A stretch of DNA of 22,846 nucleotides from JBMOKT01 sp049323895 (GCA_049323895.1 JBMOKT010000003.1:1-22846), one strand, 5' to 3'; shown: positions 1-6,940, numbered from the stretch's first letter. Notes: a model not told the origin generated them from the sequence alone. Translations and numbers: made by a program.

Positions 1-1
1 G

Positions 2-65
2 GAAAAACCCCCTCTGGTATTAGTGTCTCAACAACTCTATTATACCGGATTTTAGGGGGTTTTTC
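2..65. terminator. Hairpin terminator of a gene left of the window
   Basis: A 12-bp arm (2-13, GAAAAACCCCCT) is perfectly complementary to 54-65. A second short pairing, 16-20 with 42-46, lies inside the loop. The right arm runs into a T-rich stretch (61-76), so it works as an intrinsic terminator for plus-strand transcription entering from the left. The A-rich left arm could also allow the other direction. Nothing gene-like is seen from 66 to 250. A weak hairpin at 197-223 there has no T-tract and no assigned role. Confidence 0.7.
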
Positions 66-250
66 TTTGTTTTCCTACAATCCATACCCTATTTGCCAAT
101 TATTATGATATCTTTTTCAGTGGTCTCGGACGTTTATCTTGTCTTCTCGTTAATTATTGTTATTGTGGAAAAGAATGGTGAAATGGGAATTAATGACCGC
201 AATATACCTCCGTAATATTGTGGATAGTTTCTTAGTTAATAGCATTAATA

Positions 251-291
251 AAAAGAGAATTGGCTGCCTCGTTGACAGCCAATTCTCTTTT
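251..291 (-). terminator. Rho-independent terminator after the CoA-disulfide reductase gene
   Basis: A 16-bp perfect stem (251-266 with 276-291) has a 9-nt loop. On the minus strand the stem is followed by TTTTTATTAAT. The stop codon of the gene (290-292) overlaps the stem base, so there is essentially no 3' untranslated spacer. Confidence 0.92.
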
Positions 292-1963
292 AGAAGGGCC
301 AGAACTGGATTCCGGCGTCAATAAATTTCACGTTTTTGAAACCTAGATGGTTCAAAATTACCTGTGCCTCAAAAGCACGGGTGCTTAGAATACAGAATAC
401 GATAATTTCCTTGTCAGCAGGAATTTCCGACACCCTCGTCCTTATCTCTTCGAAGGGGATATGGAGAATGTTCTGTGCAGGGAGTTTTTTACCCTTGCGT
501 TCTTCTTCAGTTCGCAAATCAACTAATACTGCATCCTGTGAATTTAATTTTGTTTTGAATTCTTCATAACCAATATTCTTAGCCTTACCTTCAATAATAT
601 TTTTCAAAACGTTAGCGGCATTAATAATGTTGTCCATAGCTGGACTAAAGGGTGGTGCATAGGCCAGATCCAGGTTGGCTAACTGGTGGGCGGTAGCACC
701 AAAACTAAGGGCTGTAACAATTACATCCAGCCTGCGGGCAATGTCACCAGGTCCAATTAACTGTGCTCCCAGTAATTTGCCTGTATCCCTATCCCCAATC
801 AGTTTGGTAAGCATAAGCTTTTTCCCAGGGAAAAAGTGGGCTTTATCAGGTCCAGGTACAAATGCAGCTGCAACATTATAACCCAATTTTCTTGCTTCCT
901 CCTCGCCTAGACCTGAGCGACCGGCATTCCAATCAAATATTTTTACAATAGAGGTGGACAGTACTCCGGGGAAAATCTCGGAGCCTCCGCAAATATTTGT
1001 TCCTATAATCCGTCCGTGTTTATTGGCTGTTGAACCAAGAGGTACATATACCATTTTATCGGAAACCCGATGTTTACAGACAACACAGTCACCTCCGGCA
1101 TAAATATCCGGGTCACTGGTTTGCAGATACTCATTGACAACTATGCCCTTCTCAACCTCTAGGCCTGCCTGGGCAGCTAAATTTACATTAGGTCTTACCC
1201 CTGTTGAGACTAGAACCATCTGTGCCTCAATTAACCCTTGCTCGGTTCTTATTGACTTAACTTTACCCAAATCATCTTTTAAAATCTCCTGAACTTTTGT
1301 GCCTGTAACAATATTTAAATCCTCTTGTTCAAGATAAGATTGCAGGGACATGGCCATTTCCCTATCCAGCAAGAAGGGCAGGATTTGCCGTTGCATTTCA
1401 ATAATAGTAACTTGGGCACCCCAGTTGGCCATTGATTCAGCGGACTCTATCCCTATTAAACCGGCACCAATAATAACTGCGTTCTGCACTTCGTTGTTCA
1501 TTAAGTAGTGTTTAATATCTAAAGCATGCTGGGGATTCTTTAAGAAGAAAACACCTGCGGCATCTATACCCTCCAAAGGAGGAACAACGGTCTCTGCTCC
1601 TGTTGCCAATACCAGTTTGTCATATTCTAATTCCCGGACTTCATTAGTTTTATTGTTATTAATAGTTATCTTCTTACCAGTCTTATCTATAGCTGTTGCT
1701 TCCCAACCCATTAATACATCTATGTCTTTGGCTTCTTTAAAAAATTCCGGTGTTCTCACTGCTTCCCAAGATGTTGACATCAAATCCTTAAGTTCTTTAA
1801 CGGCAGCCCCTAAATAATAAGGTAATCCACAACCTCCGTAAGACAGCCATTCTCCCTTTTCTACTATGGTTACCTTAGCATGGGGATTACACCTTTTTAC
1901 TCTGGCCGCCGCTTTAGGGCCTGTAGCAACTCCTCCAATGACAACAACCTTTAAATCCTCCAT
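290..1963 (-). CDS. CoA-disulfide reductase-like FAD/NAD(P)H oxidoreductase with C-terminal rhodanese domain
   Basis: A 557-residue flavoprotein of the pyridine nucleotide-disulfide reductase family. Seen in order: an N-terminal FAD-binding turn (VVVIGGVATG), a single redox cysteine in YGGCGLPYY (Cys45), an NAD(P)H-binding motif (IIGAGLIGIESAE), an FAD-contacting IYAGGDC motif, a dimerisation domain, and a rhodanese-like domain over about the last 90 residues with active-site-type Cys524 in FCILSTR. This architecture matches CoA-disulfide, CoA-persulfide and NADH-dependent persulfide reductases, which reduce CoA disulfides or persulfides and pass sulfane sulfur to the rhodanese domain. Which substrate applies here is inference. 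The ATG at 1963 is chosen over an in-frame TTG at 1978 because GGGAG lies 8 nt before the ATG. The gene is monocistronic, with its own terminator. A TATAAT on the minus strand at 2041-2046 may be its -10, but no good -35 accompanies it. Confidence 0.88.
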   Translation of the reverse strand: MEDLKVVVIGGVATGPKAAARVKRCNPHAKVTIVEKGEWLSYGGCGLPYYLGAAVKELKDLMSTSWEAVRTPEFFKEAKDIDVLMGWEATAIDKTGKKITINNNKTNEVRELEYDKLVLATGAETVVPPLEGIDAAGVFFLKNPQHALDIKHYLMNNEVQNAVIIGAGLIGIESAESMANWGAQVTIIEMQRQILPFLLDREMAMSLQSYLEQEDLNIVTGTKVQEILKDDLGKVKSIRTEQGLIEAQMVLVSTGVRPNVNLAAQAGLEVEKGIVVNEYLQTSDPDIYAGGDCVVCKHRVSDKMVYVPLGSTANKHGRIIGTNICGGSEIFPGVLSTSIVKIFDWNAGRSGLGEEEARKLGYNVAAAFVPGPDKAHFFPGKKLMLTKLIGDRDTGKLLGAQLIGPGDIARRLDVIVTALSFGATAHQLANLDLAYAPPFSPAMDNIINAANVLKNIIEGKAKNIGYEEFKTKLNSQDAVLVDLRTEEERKGKKLPAQNILHIPFEEIRTRVSEIPADKEIIVFCILSTRAFEAQVILNHLGFKNVKFIDAGIQFWPF

Positions 1964-2079
1964 TGTTTCATCTCCCAACCATTGAATTTGTATTAAATTT
2001 CACAAATGTATCCGCACAATGAATATTTATGTCTAACCCTATTATAATTTTAAAAAGTAGTGGACAGTTATTTAAATAT

Positions 2080-3006
2080 TTAATGGCTTGTATTAGATTT
2101 ATTAGTTTGTTGTAGTGCATGCTGTTTCTGGGTAGTCAGAATAACTCCGAATATAATCAAAACCCCGCCCACAATATGGGCAAATAGTAATTGTTCTTTC
2201 AGAAAAATAATACCAAAGACAGCAGCAAAAATTACCACTAAATTTGCAAAAATCGATGCTTTGGTGGGTCCTACTTCCAGCATGGCTTTATTGAAAAATA
2301 GAAAGGAAAAAATTGTAGGAAATATGCCAAAATACAAAAGGCTTAAATAATGTATTGTTGTCAATTGACTTATCCAACCTAATCCGGTTTTTGCGTTCTC
2401 GTAAATGATTAAAGGAAGAGCAAATATTAAACCTCCTACCATGGAACCAACAAAAATTGTCCTTTGAGGTGCAATTTTCCCTTGTTTCTTTAATACAATA
2501 TTATAGATACCCCATAGTACTATTGCAAAAAGCATAATTAAATCACCGGTATTAAAGGCAAGATTTAGTAGTTTCTCCATATCCCCCCTGGCGACTATCC
2601 AGATTACTCCCACTAAGGATATGGCAATTCCCCCTGCTTGTTTAGAGGAAATACTTTCTTTGATAAAGACCATACTTAATAAAGTTACTACAATAGGCGC
2701 AAAAGAATTAATCAGTGACGCATTTATAGCTGTTGTATATTGAACAGATAAGTACACACACATATTAAAACCAAGTACGCCTGTGATTCCCAACAAGACA
2801 AAAGTTTTCCAGTTTGCCCTTAAATTATCCCTTTGCCCCTTGACCTCCTGCCAGGCAAAAGGAAGAAAAAATATAAGAGCCTCAGTCCATCGTATATAGG
2901 ATAAGGTCATTGGAGGGATACTTCCGCTGATGGCTTTTCCTAAAGCAAAATTTCCTCCCCAAAATAAAGTAGCTAATACTAGTAAAACATATGGATTGTT
3001 TAACAT
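2080..3006 (-). CDS. EamA/DMT-family transporter
   Basis: A 308-residue polytopic inner-membrane protein of about ten hydrophobic helices arranged as two EamA repeats. The first begins near LVLATLFWGGNFALGKAI, and the second, after roughly residue 150, carries LWGIYNIVLKKQGK. This is the drug/metabolite transporter superfamily, whose members export amino acids, metabolites or drugs. Substrate cannot be read from sequence. Start chosen at 3006 (AGGTG 6-7 nt upstream). An in-frame GTG nine bases earlier is less well placed, since it sits inside that ribosome site. No clear terminator separates it from the upstream start of the oxidoreductase gene at 1963, so read-through is possible. AT-rich DNA upstream (3016-3060) contains TATAAT-like boxes but no convincing -35. 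Confidence 0.85.
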   Translation of the reverse strand: MLNNPYVLLVLATLFWGGNFALGKAISGSIPPMTLSYIRWTEALIFFLPFAWQEVKGQRDNLRANWKTFVLLGITGVLGFNMCVYLSVQYTTAINASLINSFAPIVVTLLSMVFIKESISSKQAGGIAISLVGVIWIVARGDMEKLLNLAFNTGDLIMLFAIVLWGIYNIVLKKQGKIAPQRTIFVGSMVGGLIFALPLIIYENAKTGLGWISQLTTIHYLSLLYFGIFPTIFSFLFFNKAMLEVGPTKASIFANLVVIFAAVFGIIFLKEQLLFAHIVGGVLIIFGVILTTQKQHALQQTNKSNTSH

Positions 3007-3088
3007 TGCCTTCACCTTCAGTTATAAATATTTATACTATTTAAATATTATAAACTATTTTTTGCAAAAACTGAATTAAGAACAAAAA

Positions 3089-3121
3089 AACAACCAAGCA
3101 TAACTCAAGCCCTTGGTTGTT
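3089..3121 (-). terminator. Terminator after the DUF4363 gene
   Basis: A 10-bp perfect stem (3089-3098 with 3112-3121) has a 13-nt loop and is followed on the minus strand by seven T residues. The stop codon of the preceding gene (3120-3122) lies in the stem. Confidence 0.92.
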
Positions 3122-3500
3122 AAAAAATATTTTGTATTCGAAACTTTTCCATAGCAGGAATATGTTCAAAAATTTTATATAAGGCACTTACCTCAGCAAA
3201 TGCATCGTTTGAAGCTTTAAATTTCACGTATGATTTAATATGAGCAATACTAATGTCAATATTATCAATCTCATTATGTTCAATTAACATGCTCCATAAA
3301 AAATGGGTTTTTTCCCATCTTTTTTCCAATACTGCCAGTCTTTGTTCCGCATTATTCCAATCTTCATTTAAAATTGCTGCTTCAACCCCTCCTAGTAAAT
3401 CAATAAGAACTGCTGCCGTGTTGTCTAATATATAAACTGAAAAAAAAGAAAGTCCAAGGATAAACAACGTAATTATTATAGTAACTACTAACACCCGCAA
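3120..3500 (-). CDS. DUF4363 family membrane-anchored protein
   Basis: A 126-residue protein with one N-terminal hydrophobic segment (about residues 3-25), followed by a mostly helical, charged domain with ILNEDWNNAEQRLAVLEKRWE and a run of alternating hydrophobic and acidic residues. Length, the single N-terminal helix and the W..A...L..LE..W pattern match DUF4363, whose function is unknown. It lies 15 nt downstream of a DUF421 gene, the usual partner of DUF4363 in Clostridia, so the two are probably co-translated and may form a membrane complex (inference). The start is a TTG at 3500, supported by AAGGTGGGG 7 nt upstream. A GTG two codons later is the only nearby alternative. No catalytic motif is seen. 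Confidence 0.82.
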   Translation of the reverse strand: MRVLVVTIIITLFILGLSFFSVYILDNTAAVLIDLLGGVEAAILNEDWNNAEQRLAVLEKRWEKTHFLWSMLIEHNEIDNIDISIAHIKSYVKFKASNDAFAEVSALYKIFEHIPAMEKFRIQNIF

Positions 3501-3515
3501 ACAAACACCCCACCT

Positions 3516-4199
3516 TTATGCTGAATTTTTCTCTTTTACCTGTGCATAAAATTCTCCATTTGTATCTAACATTGCTACCAACACATCCCCTGGTCTATCA
3601 ATATTATTCTTTTTAAGTGTCTCCAAGAGCCAGTCATAATCATGGTTTGCCAGCCTGAGATTTTCTGTTTGAACTAAACCATCTAATATTAAAGTAATTG
3701 GCATTTTTATATGTTTGGAAGGTAGCTTCATATCTTTTATAACAAGAGGCTTCTGCTCATACTTTGGAATGATACTTAGTTCGCCGTTGGTTTCTAGAAA
3801 GGCATATGCAACTTCATTTACATTTGGATAATTTTTTATTCTTAGTTGTTCTAGCAAATCATTTATGTTATACCTATTTCTCTTTAAGGCTTCATCTATA
3901 ATTACCCCATTTTTTATTAAAACAGACGGTGTTCCGGAAATAATTTTCCTAAAGCCCTGGCTTTTTAGTGAAAGATATGAGAGAGTTACTTGGGCAAAGA
4001 GCAGGATAATAATTGGAATGATACCCTTTAAAAGTGGTATTCCTGTATCTTCCATGGGAATAGTAGCTAGTTCAGCAATCATTAGGGCCAAAACAAACTC
4101 AAAAGGCTGCAATTGGCTTATTTGCTGCTTACCCATGAGCCTTAGGGCAAATACAACTAAAGCATATAAAATTATTGACCTTACCAGGGTGATCAGCAT
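3516..4199 (-). CDS. DUF421 (YetF-like) membrane protein
   Basis: A 227-residue protein with three predicted membrane helices (about 3-21, 33-48 and 58-77) followed by a soluble region. The family signature is clear: RLMGKQQISQLQPFEFV between helices 1 and 2, a GTPSVLIKNGVIID segment, and LLEQLRIKNYPNVNEVAYAF with LETNGELSI, typical of the YetF soluble domain. A second C-terminal stretch (about 150-225) holds LDGLVQTENLRLA and ends VAMLDTNGEFYAQ. The family is widespread in spore-forming Firmicutes, but its molecular role is not established. ATG start is supported by GGAGGGG just upstream. It is first of a two-gene unit with the DUF4363 gene. A TATAAT box (4262-4267, minus strand) upstream may be its -10. 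Confidence 0.87.
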   Translation of the reverse strand: MLITLVRSIILYALVVFALRLMGKQQISQLQPFEFVLALMIAELATIPMEDTGIPLLKGIIPIIILLFAQVTLSYLSLKSQGFRKIISGTPSVLIKNGVIIDEALKRNRYNINDLLEQLRIKNYPNVNEVAYAFLETNGELSIIPKYEQKPLVIKDMKLPSKHIKMPITLILDGLVQTENLRLANHDYDWLLETLKKNNIDRPGDVLVAMLDTNGEFYAQVKEKNSA

Positions 4200-4267
4200 T
4201 TTACCCCTCCCTCAAACAAACCTGTATCTTTTACCAATTTATTATTTTCTAAAGGCAAACAATTATA

Positions 4268-4295
4268 CACAAAACGCCGAAAACGGCGTTTTGTG
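4268..4295. repeat. Perfect 12-bp inverted repeat with AAAA loop
   Basis: CACAAAACGCCG (4268-4279) pairs without mismatch with 4284-4295 around an AAAA loop. It lies between the iscU terminator and the DUF421 gene, and directly abuts a minus-strand TATAAT (4262-4267). It could be a weak terminator, since both flanks have only four T residues, or an operator in the spacer and -35 region of the DUF421 promoter. The sequence does not decide. Confidence 0.6.
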
Positions 4296-4434
4296 AGTGG
4301 CTAGTTGTTAGTTGGCTAGAAAAATAACCAGCCACAGACCTACATGACACAAGCGTCACCAGTAGAAAATGGAAATTTAACCACGGGTCACTTCGTCACA
4401 CACGGATGGACACAGATTAGAAAAGACGACTTGG

Positions 4435-4462
4435 GCCGAGCCTTTAGTGACTGCGGAAGCCG
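4435..4462. repeat. 28-nt dispersed repeat, copy 1
   Basis: This segment (starting GCCGAGCCTTTAGTGACTGC) aligns with 6914-6940 at 23 identical positions, four mismatches and one gap. Both copies are intergenic. The pairing GCCAA/TTGGC inside copy 2 suggests a small hairpin, which is weaker in copy 1. Confidence 0.6.
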
Positions 4463-4482
4463 TATTAAAATTGGCAACTTGC

Positions 4483-4528
4483 AGCTAGTCCTTATCCATC
4501 AGCTATTAGCTATTGACCATTAGCCACC
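4483..4528. repeat. Degenerate 7-bp tandem repeat, locus A
   Basis: Reads as successive heptamers such as AGCTATT, AGCTATT, GACCATT, AGCCACC. The 14-bp core ATTGACCATTAGCC (4512-4525) recurs exactly at 9026-9039 and, inverted, at 20590-20603. It lies immediately downstream of the iscU terminator. Confidence 0.65.
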
Positions 4529-4539
4529 GCAAAAATAAG

Positions 4540-4563
4540 AAAACCGGCCATGGGACCGGTTTT
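4540..4563 (-). terminator. Terminator of the IscU-type gene
   Basis: AAAACCGG (4540-4547) pairs with CCGGTTTT (4556-4563) around an 8-nt loop. On the minus strand the stem runs into TTTTCTTATTTTTG. It starts 4 nt past the stop codon. Confidence 0.88.
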
Positions 4564-4566
4564 ACT

Positions 4567-4935
4567 TTATTTAGCCTCATTCATGAAGTTTTTAATTGCA
4601 TCTTTCAGGGCATCTACGCCTATCAATGAACAGTGGAGCTTATGCTCGGGGAGTCCTCCTAGCTGTTCTGCTACCATATCCTCAGTTATTTTTAAAGCTT
4701 CTTCCAAAGTTTTCCCTTTCACCATCTCCGTTAACATACTGCTGCTTGCCACAGCGGCTGCACAGCCAAAAGTATCAAATTTAATATCAGTAATGATATT
4801 ATCCTTCACTTTTAAATAAATTACAGTGGAATCGCCGCAATCAGGGTTACTAAATTCACCTACAGCATCGGCATTATCCATTTCACCCTGGTTCCGTGGA
4901 TTTTTAGCATGGTCAATTACTTTCTCGTTGTACAT
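4567..4935 (-). CDS. IscU/NifU-type Fe-S cluster scaffold protein
   Basis: A 122-residue cytosolic scaffold on which [Fe-S] clusters are assembled from iron and cysteine-derived sulfur before transfer to apo-proteins. The three ligand cysteines are present: Cys33 in NPDCGD (with Asp35), Cys58 in FGCAAAVASSSMLTE, and Cys102 in LHCSLIG. Length is that of a single-domain IscU/NifU N-terminal domain. The LPPVK chaperone-contact motif of proteobacterial IscU is absent (AEQLGGLPEHKLHCS instead), as expected for the clostridial type. The usual cysteine desulfurase (iscS/nifS) partner is not next to it, so sulfur must come from a desulfurase encoded elsewhere. ATG start has GAGGAGA 9 nt upstream. The gene has its own promoter and terminator, so it is a single-gene unit. 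A 19-bp palindrome overlaps its -10. Confidence 0.93.
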   Translation of the reverse strand: MYNEKVIDHAKNPRNQGEMDNADAVGEFSNPDCGDSTVIYLKVKDNIITDIKFDTFGCAAAVASSSMLTEMVKGKTLEEALKITEDMVAEQLGGLPEHKLHCSLIGVDALKDAIKNFMNEAK

Positions 4936-4975
4936 GTTACATCATCTCCTCAAGAAATATCAAATCCTAGTTTAT

Positions 4976-4994
4976 TTAGAATAATTTATTCTAA
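4976..4994. promoter_or_regulatory. 19-bp perfect palindrome over the iscU -10 (candidate operator)
   Basis: TTAGAATAATTTATTCTAA reads as two 9-nt arms around a single T. It covers the proposed -10 (4988-4993, TAGAAT on the minus strand). The 9-1-9 layout resembles Fur-family operators and the outer bases TTAGAAT recall PerR boxes, but it matches neither consensus fully. A repressor site is inferred. Confidence 0.5.
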
Positions 4995-5017
4995 CATAAA
5001 AAAATACGTCTGGACAA
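4988..5017 (-). promoter_or_regulatory. Promoter of the IscU-type gene
   Basis: On the minus strand, TTGTCC (-35, 5012-5017) and TAGAAT (-10, 4988-4993) are separated by 18 bp, about 55 nt before the start codon. The -35 sits just past the stop of the MFS remnant (5028), so iscU does not depend on read-through. Confidence 0.55.
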
Positions 5018-5027
5018 TTTAACTAAA

Positions 5028-5258
5028 CTAATTCTTAGGGGGCCAGAACAAGAAAAGTCCTAATCCAATTAAGGGAGAGAGAGATGCCAGCAAATACATT
5101 GCAGAAAAGCCTAAAGCATTTGCAATTAAGCCTAAAGTCAGTGAGCCGATACCAATTCCTAAATCAAAAGCTGCAAAGACAGTGCCATTTACAGCCCCCC
5201 TGCGCTGGGGCTCAATGCCTTGAATAGCAATAGCCAGCATAGTGGGCTGGACAGAACC
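5028..5258 (-). pseudogene. C-terminal remnant of an MFS transporter
   Basis: About 76 codons ending at the TAG at 5028-5030 encode the last two membrane helices of a major facilitator transporter: GSVQPTMLAIAI, then PQRRGAVNGTVFAAFDLGIG, LTLGLIANALGFSAMYLLA and a final hydrophobic helix. The PxxRRGAxNGTxxAAFDLGIGxG pattern is typical of the C-terminal half of MFS drug-efflux proteins. The open frame extends upstream to 5354, but those 32 residues are AT-rich filler without MFS similarity and have no ribosome site. The first ten or so helices are missing. An internal deletion probably joined this tail to the upstream region of the divergent peroxiredoxin gene. It is unlikely to be functional. 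Confidence 0.8.
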
Positions 5259-5372
5259 TCTACAGATGTTTTCGTTTCCAAATTTTTCATTTATTAGAAT
5301 TATATCAGAAAAGGGTTTTTTTATATAGATTTTTGGGTAATACAACATTATCAATAAATTAGGAGTGATAAC

Positions 5373-5840
5373 ATGGTCAATTTAAAAGTAGGTGACCTTG
5401 GGTCTCCTTTCAGCCTTAAAGACCAAAATGGACAATTTGTAGATTTACATGATCTAAAGGGGAAAAAAGTGCTTTTATCCTTCCACCCCCTTGCTTGGAC
5501 CAATATTTGCAAACTTCAGATGCAGTCTTTAGAAGAAAATTACCAGAAGTTCCAACAGCTTAATACTACAGCCTTAGGCTTTAGTGTAGACTCGGTTCCC
5601 TGCAAAAAGGCATGGGCAAAAGAAATAAAAGTGGAAAAAACCTCTTTGCCTGCGGATTTTTGGCCCCATGGCGGTGTTGCTGAACTTTACGGGATCTTTA
5701 GGGAAAAGGAAGGTTTCTCAGAAAGGGCTAATATCATCCTTGACGAAGAAGGTAAAATAATTTTTTTCAAGATATATGAGATTAAGGAACTGCCCGATAT
5801 TAATGAGGTACTAAGCTTTTTAGAAAACTATAGTGCTTAA
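5373..5840 (+). CDS. Peroxiredoxin (AhpC/TSA family)
   Basis: A 155-residue thioredoxin-fold thiol peroxidase that reduces H2O2 or organic peroxides, likely cytosolic as no signal peptide is seen. The fold shows as VGDLGSPFSLKDQNG (strand and turn before the active site), KKVLLSFHPLAWTNIC with the peroxidatic Cys46 preceded by Thr43, and GFSVDSVPCKKAWA with a second cysteine, Cys77, placed as in clostridial two-cysteine enzymes. The active-site loop reads HPLAWTNIC rather than the classical PxxxTxxC: the Pro (39), Thr and Cys are kept, so catalysis is plausible. FREKEGFSERANIILDEEGKI is the usual C-terminal part with the catalytic-type Arg in SERAN. ATG is preceded by TAGGAG at good spacing. 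It is monocistronic and divergent from the MFS remnant. Confidence 0.9.
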   Translation: MVNLKVGDLGSPFSLKDQNGQFVDLHDLKGKKVLLSFHPLAWTNICKLQMQSLEENYQKFQQLNTTALGFSVDSVPCKKAWAKEIKVEKTSLPADFWPHGGVAELYGIFREKEGFSERANIILDEEGKIIFFKIYEIKELPDINEVLSFLENYSA

Positions 5841-5856
5841 TAATATTTAAGGTATA

Positions 5857-5893
5857 GAAAAAGGCTTCCCCTTTACAGTGGAAAGCCTTTTTC
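5857..5893. terminator. Bidirectional terminator between peroxiredoxin and rarD
   Basis: GAAAAAGGCTT (5857-5867) pairs with 5883-5893. The inner part is imperfect around 5868-5882. Both ends are T-rich on the relevant strand, serving the convergent genes ending at 5840 (plus) and 5902 (minus). Confidence 0.88.
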
Positions 5894-5901
5894 TTTTATA
5901 A

Positions 5902-6819
5902 TTATATTTCCTTCACAGCTTTGGAATGGTGAATTTTCTTTCCTAATAAGGAAGAATTGGATAGTGAATAAATAATCAGGGCCAGCCAAATAAGACTAAA
6001 GCTTAGTAAATGTGTTCCCATAAAAGGCTCTTTAAAAACTACTACTCCTAATAAAAGAGAAAGTGTAGGTGCTATATACTGTAGAAACCCAATAGTTGAA
6101 AATTTTACCCGCTGAGTAGCTTGAGCAAACCAAAGTAAAGGAGTTGCTGTTGCAATACCCGACCCAACTAATAATATTACTGTAGGGATAGGCACTGATC
6201 CTAAAGCACCTGCCCCCTGCACCTGCCTCATAATAATAAAGGAAAAAGCGAAAGGAGCAATTACTGCAGTCTCCAATGCCAGACCAACCAATGAATCAAC
6301 CTTTAACAATTTTTTAATTAAACCATATAGAGCAAAGCTTAAAGCTAAACCTAGAGCAATCCAGGGGACTTTTCCATATTCCAGGGTAATTATCAATACC
6401 CCCGCACCTGCCAGGAGAATAGCAGCAACCTGCCACTTGTTTAATCTTTCCTTCAAAATTGTCACACTAAAAAGGAATACTACCAAGGGATTAATATAAT
6501 ACCCCATGCTGGCTTCAATAACTTGATTGGAATTAACGGCCCAGATATATATACCCCAGTTAATGGTAACAATAATTGAACACAATGAAATTACAGCAAT
6601 GTTTTTACGATTACTAAGCAGTTGCTTCATCTTTTCCCAATCAGAGGAGAAATATAATAAAACAGCAACAAAAATAAAGGACCAGAAAATCCTATGGGCA
6701 AGAATTTCATAGGAAGCAACAGAATTCAGTAATTTCCAGTAAAGGGGCAGTATCCCCCAGACTGTATAGGCCAGTACACCATATATTATTCCTGTTGTTT
6801 CGTCTTTGCTCCGATTCAT
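5902..6819 (-). CDS. rarD: RarD-like EamA-family permease
   Basis: A 305-residue inner-membrane protein of about ten helices. The N-terminal block is diagnostic of RarD: GIIYGVLAYTVWGILPLYWK, then EILAHRIFWSFIFV, and the central NWGIYIWAVNSNQVIEASMGYYINPL with VTILKERLNKWQ. RarD proteins are a subgroup of the drug/metabolite transporter superfamily. The family is annotated as chloramphenicol-sensitive because of an early phenotype, and its natural substrate is not established. Length is typical. ATG start has AAGGAG 7 nt upstream. It is monocistronic and convergent with the peroxiredoxin gene. It is only distantly related to the EamA protein at 2080-3006, so this is not a local duplication. 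Confidence 0.9.
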   Translation of the reverse strand: MNRSKDETTGIIYGVLAYTVWGILPLYWKLLNSVASYEILAHRIFWSFIFVAVLLYFSSDWEKMKQLLSNRKNIAVISLCSIIVTINWGIYIWAVNSNQVIEASMGYYINPLVVFLFSVTILKERLNKWQVAAILLAGAGVLIITLEYGKVPWIALGLALSFALYGLIKKLLKVDSLVGLALETAVIAPFAFSFIIMRQVQGAGALGSVPIPTVILLVGSGIATATPLLWFAQATQRVKFSTIGFLQYIAPTLSLLLGVVVFKEPFMGTHLLSFSLIWLALIIYSLSNSSLLGKKIHHSKAVKEI

Positions 6820-6913
6820 ATCTAAACTCCTTTTAAAATGACACTATGGATATATTTTAGCACTTTTAGCAGAAATGGAATAATTTTTTTTGGTTTAGAA
6901 AAACACAGCTTAT

Positions 6914-6940
6914 GCCAAGCCTTTGGCGACTGCAAAGCCG
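6914..6940. repeat. 28-nt dispersed repeat, copy 2
   Basis: Counterpart of 4435-4462, in the gap upstream of rarD. It begins GCCAAGCCTTTGGCGACTGC and contains a 5-bp inverted pair (GCCAA with TTGGC). Confidence 0.6.

Larger units (their letters stand above)
4296..4539. other. Gene-free stretch built from dispersed-repeat pieces
   Basis: The 367-nt interval 4200-4566 contains no coding sequence. Apart from the inverted repeat and the iscU terminator it is a mosaic: a GTGGCTAGTTGTTAG-type segment (4296-4318, echoed at 20626-20644), a stretch with CCACGGGTCAC and GGACACAGATTAG (4380-4424), the 28-nt repeat at 4435-4462, and heptamer repeats (4483-4528). The ACAGATTA word recurs beside another heptamer locus, near 20577. 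The region looks like accumulated intergenic repeats rather than a decayed gene. Confidence 0.55.

Noticed and set aside
197..223. Hairpin with an exposed GGAGG on the minus strand
   Set aside because: No reading frame follows at a useful distance and no T-tract is present, so it is neither a ribosome site nor a terminator.
3865..4296. 143-codon plus-strand frame opposite the DUF421 gene
   Set aside because: Shadow frame: the minus strand encodes well-conserved DUF421 motifs over the same bases.
4380..4424. Possible insertion-sequence end in the gene-free stretch
   Set aside because: No matching inverted end, no target duplication and no transposase residue were found; it fits better as part of dispersed intergenic repeats.
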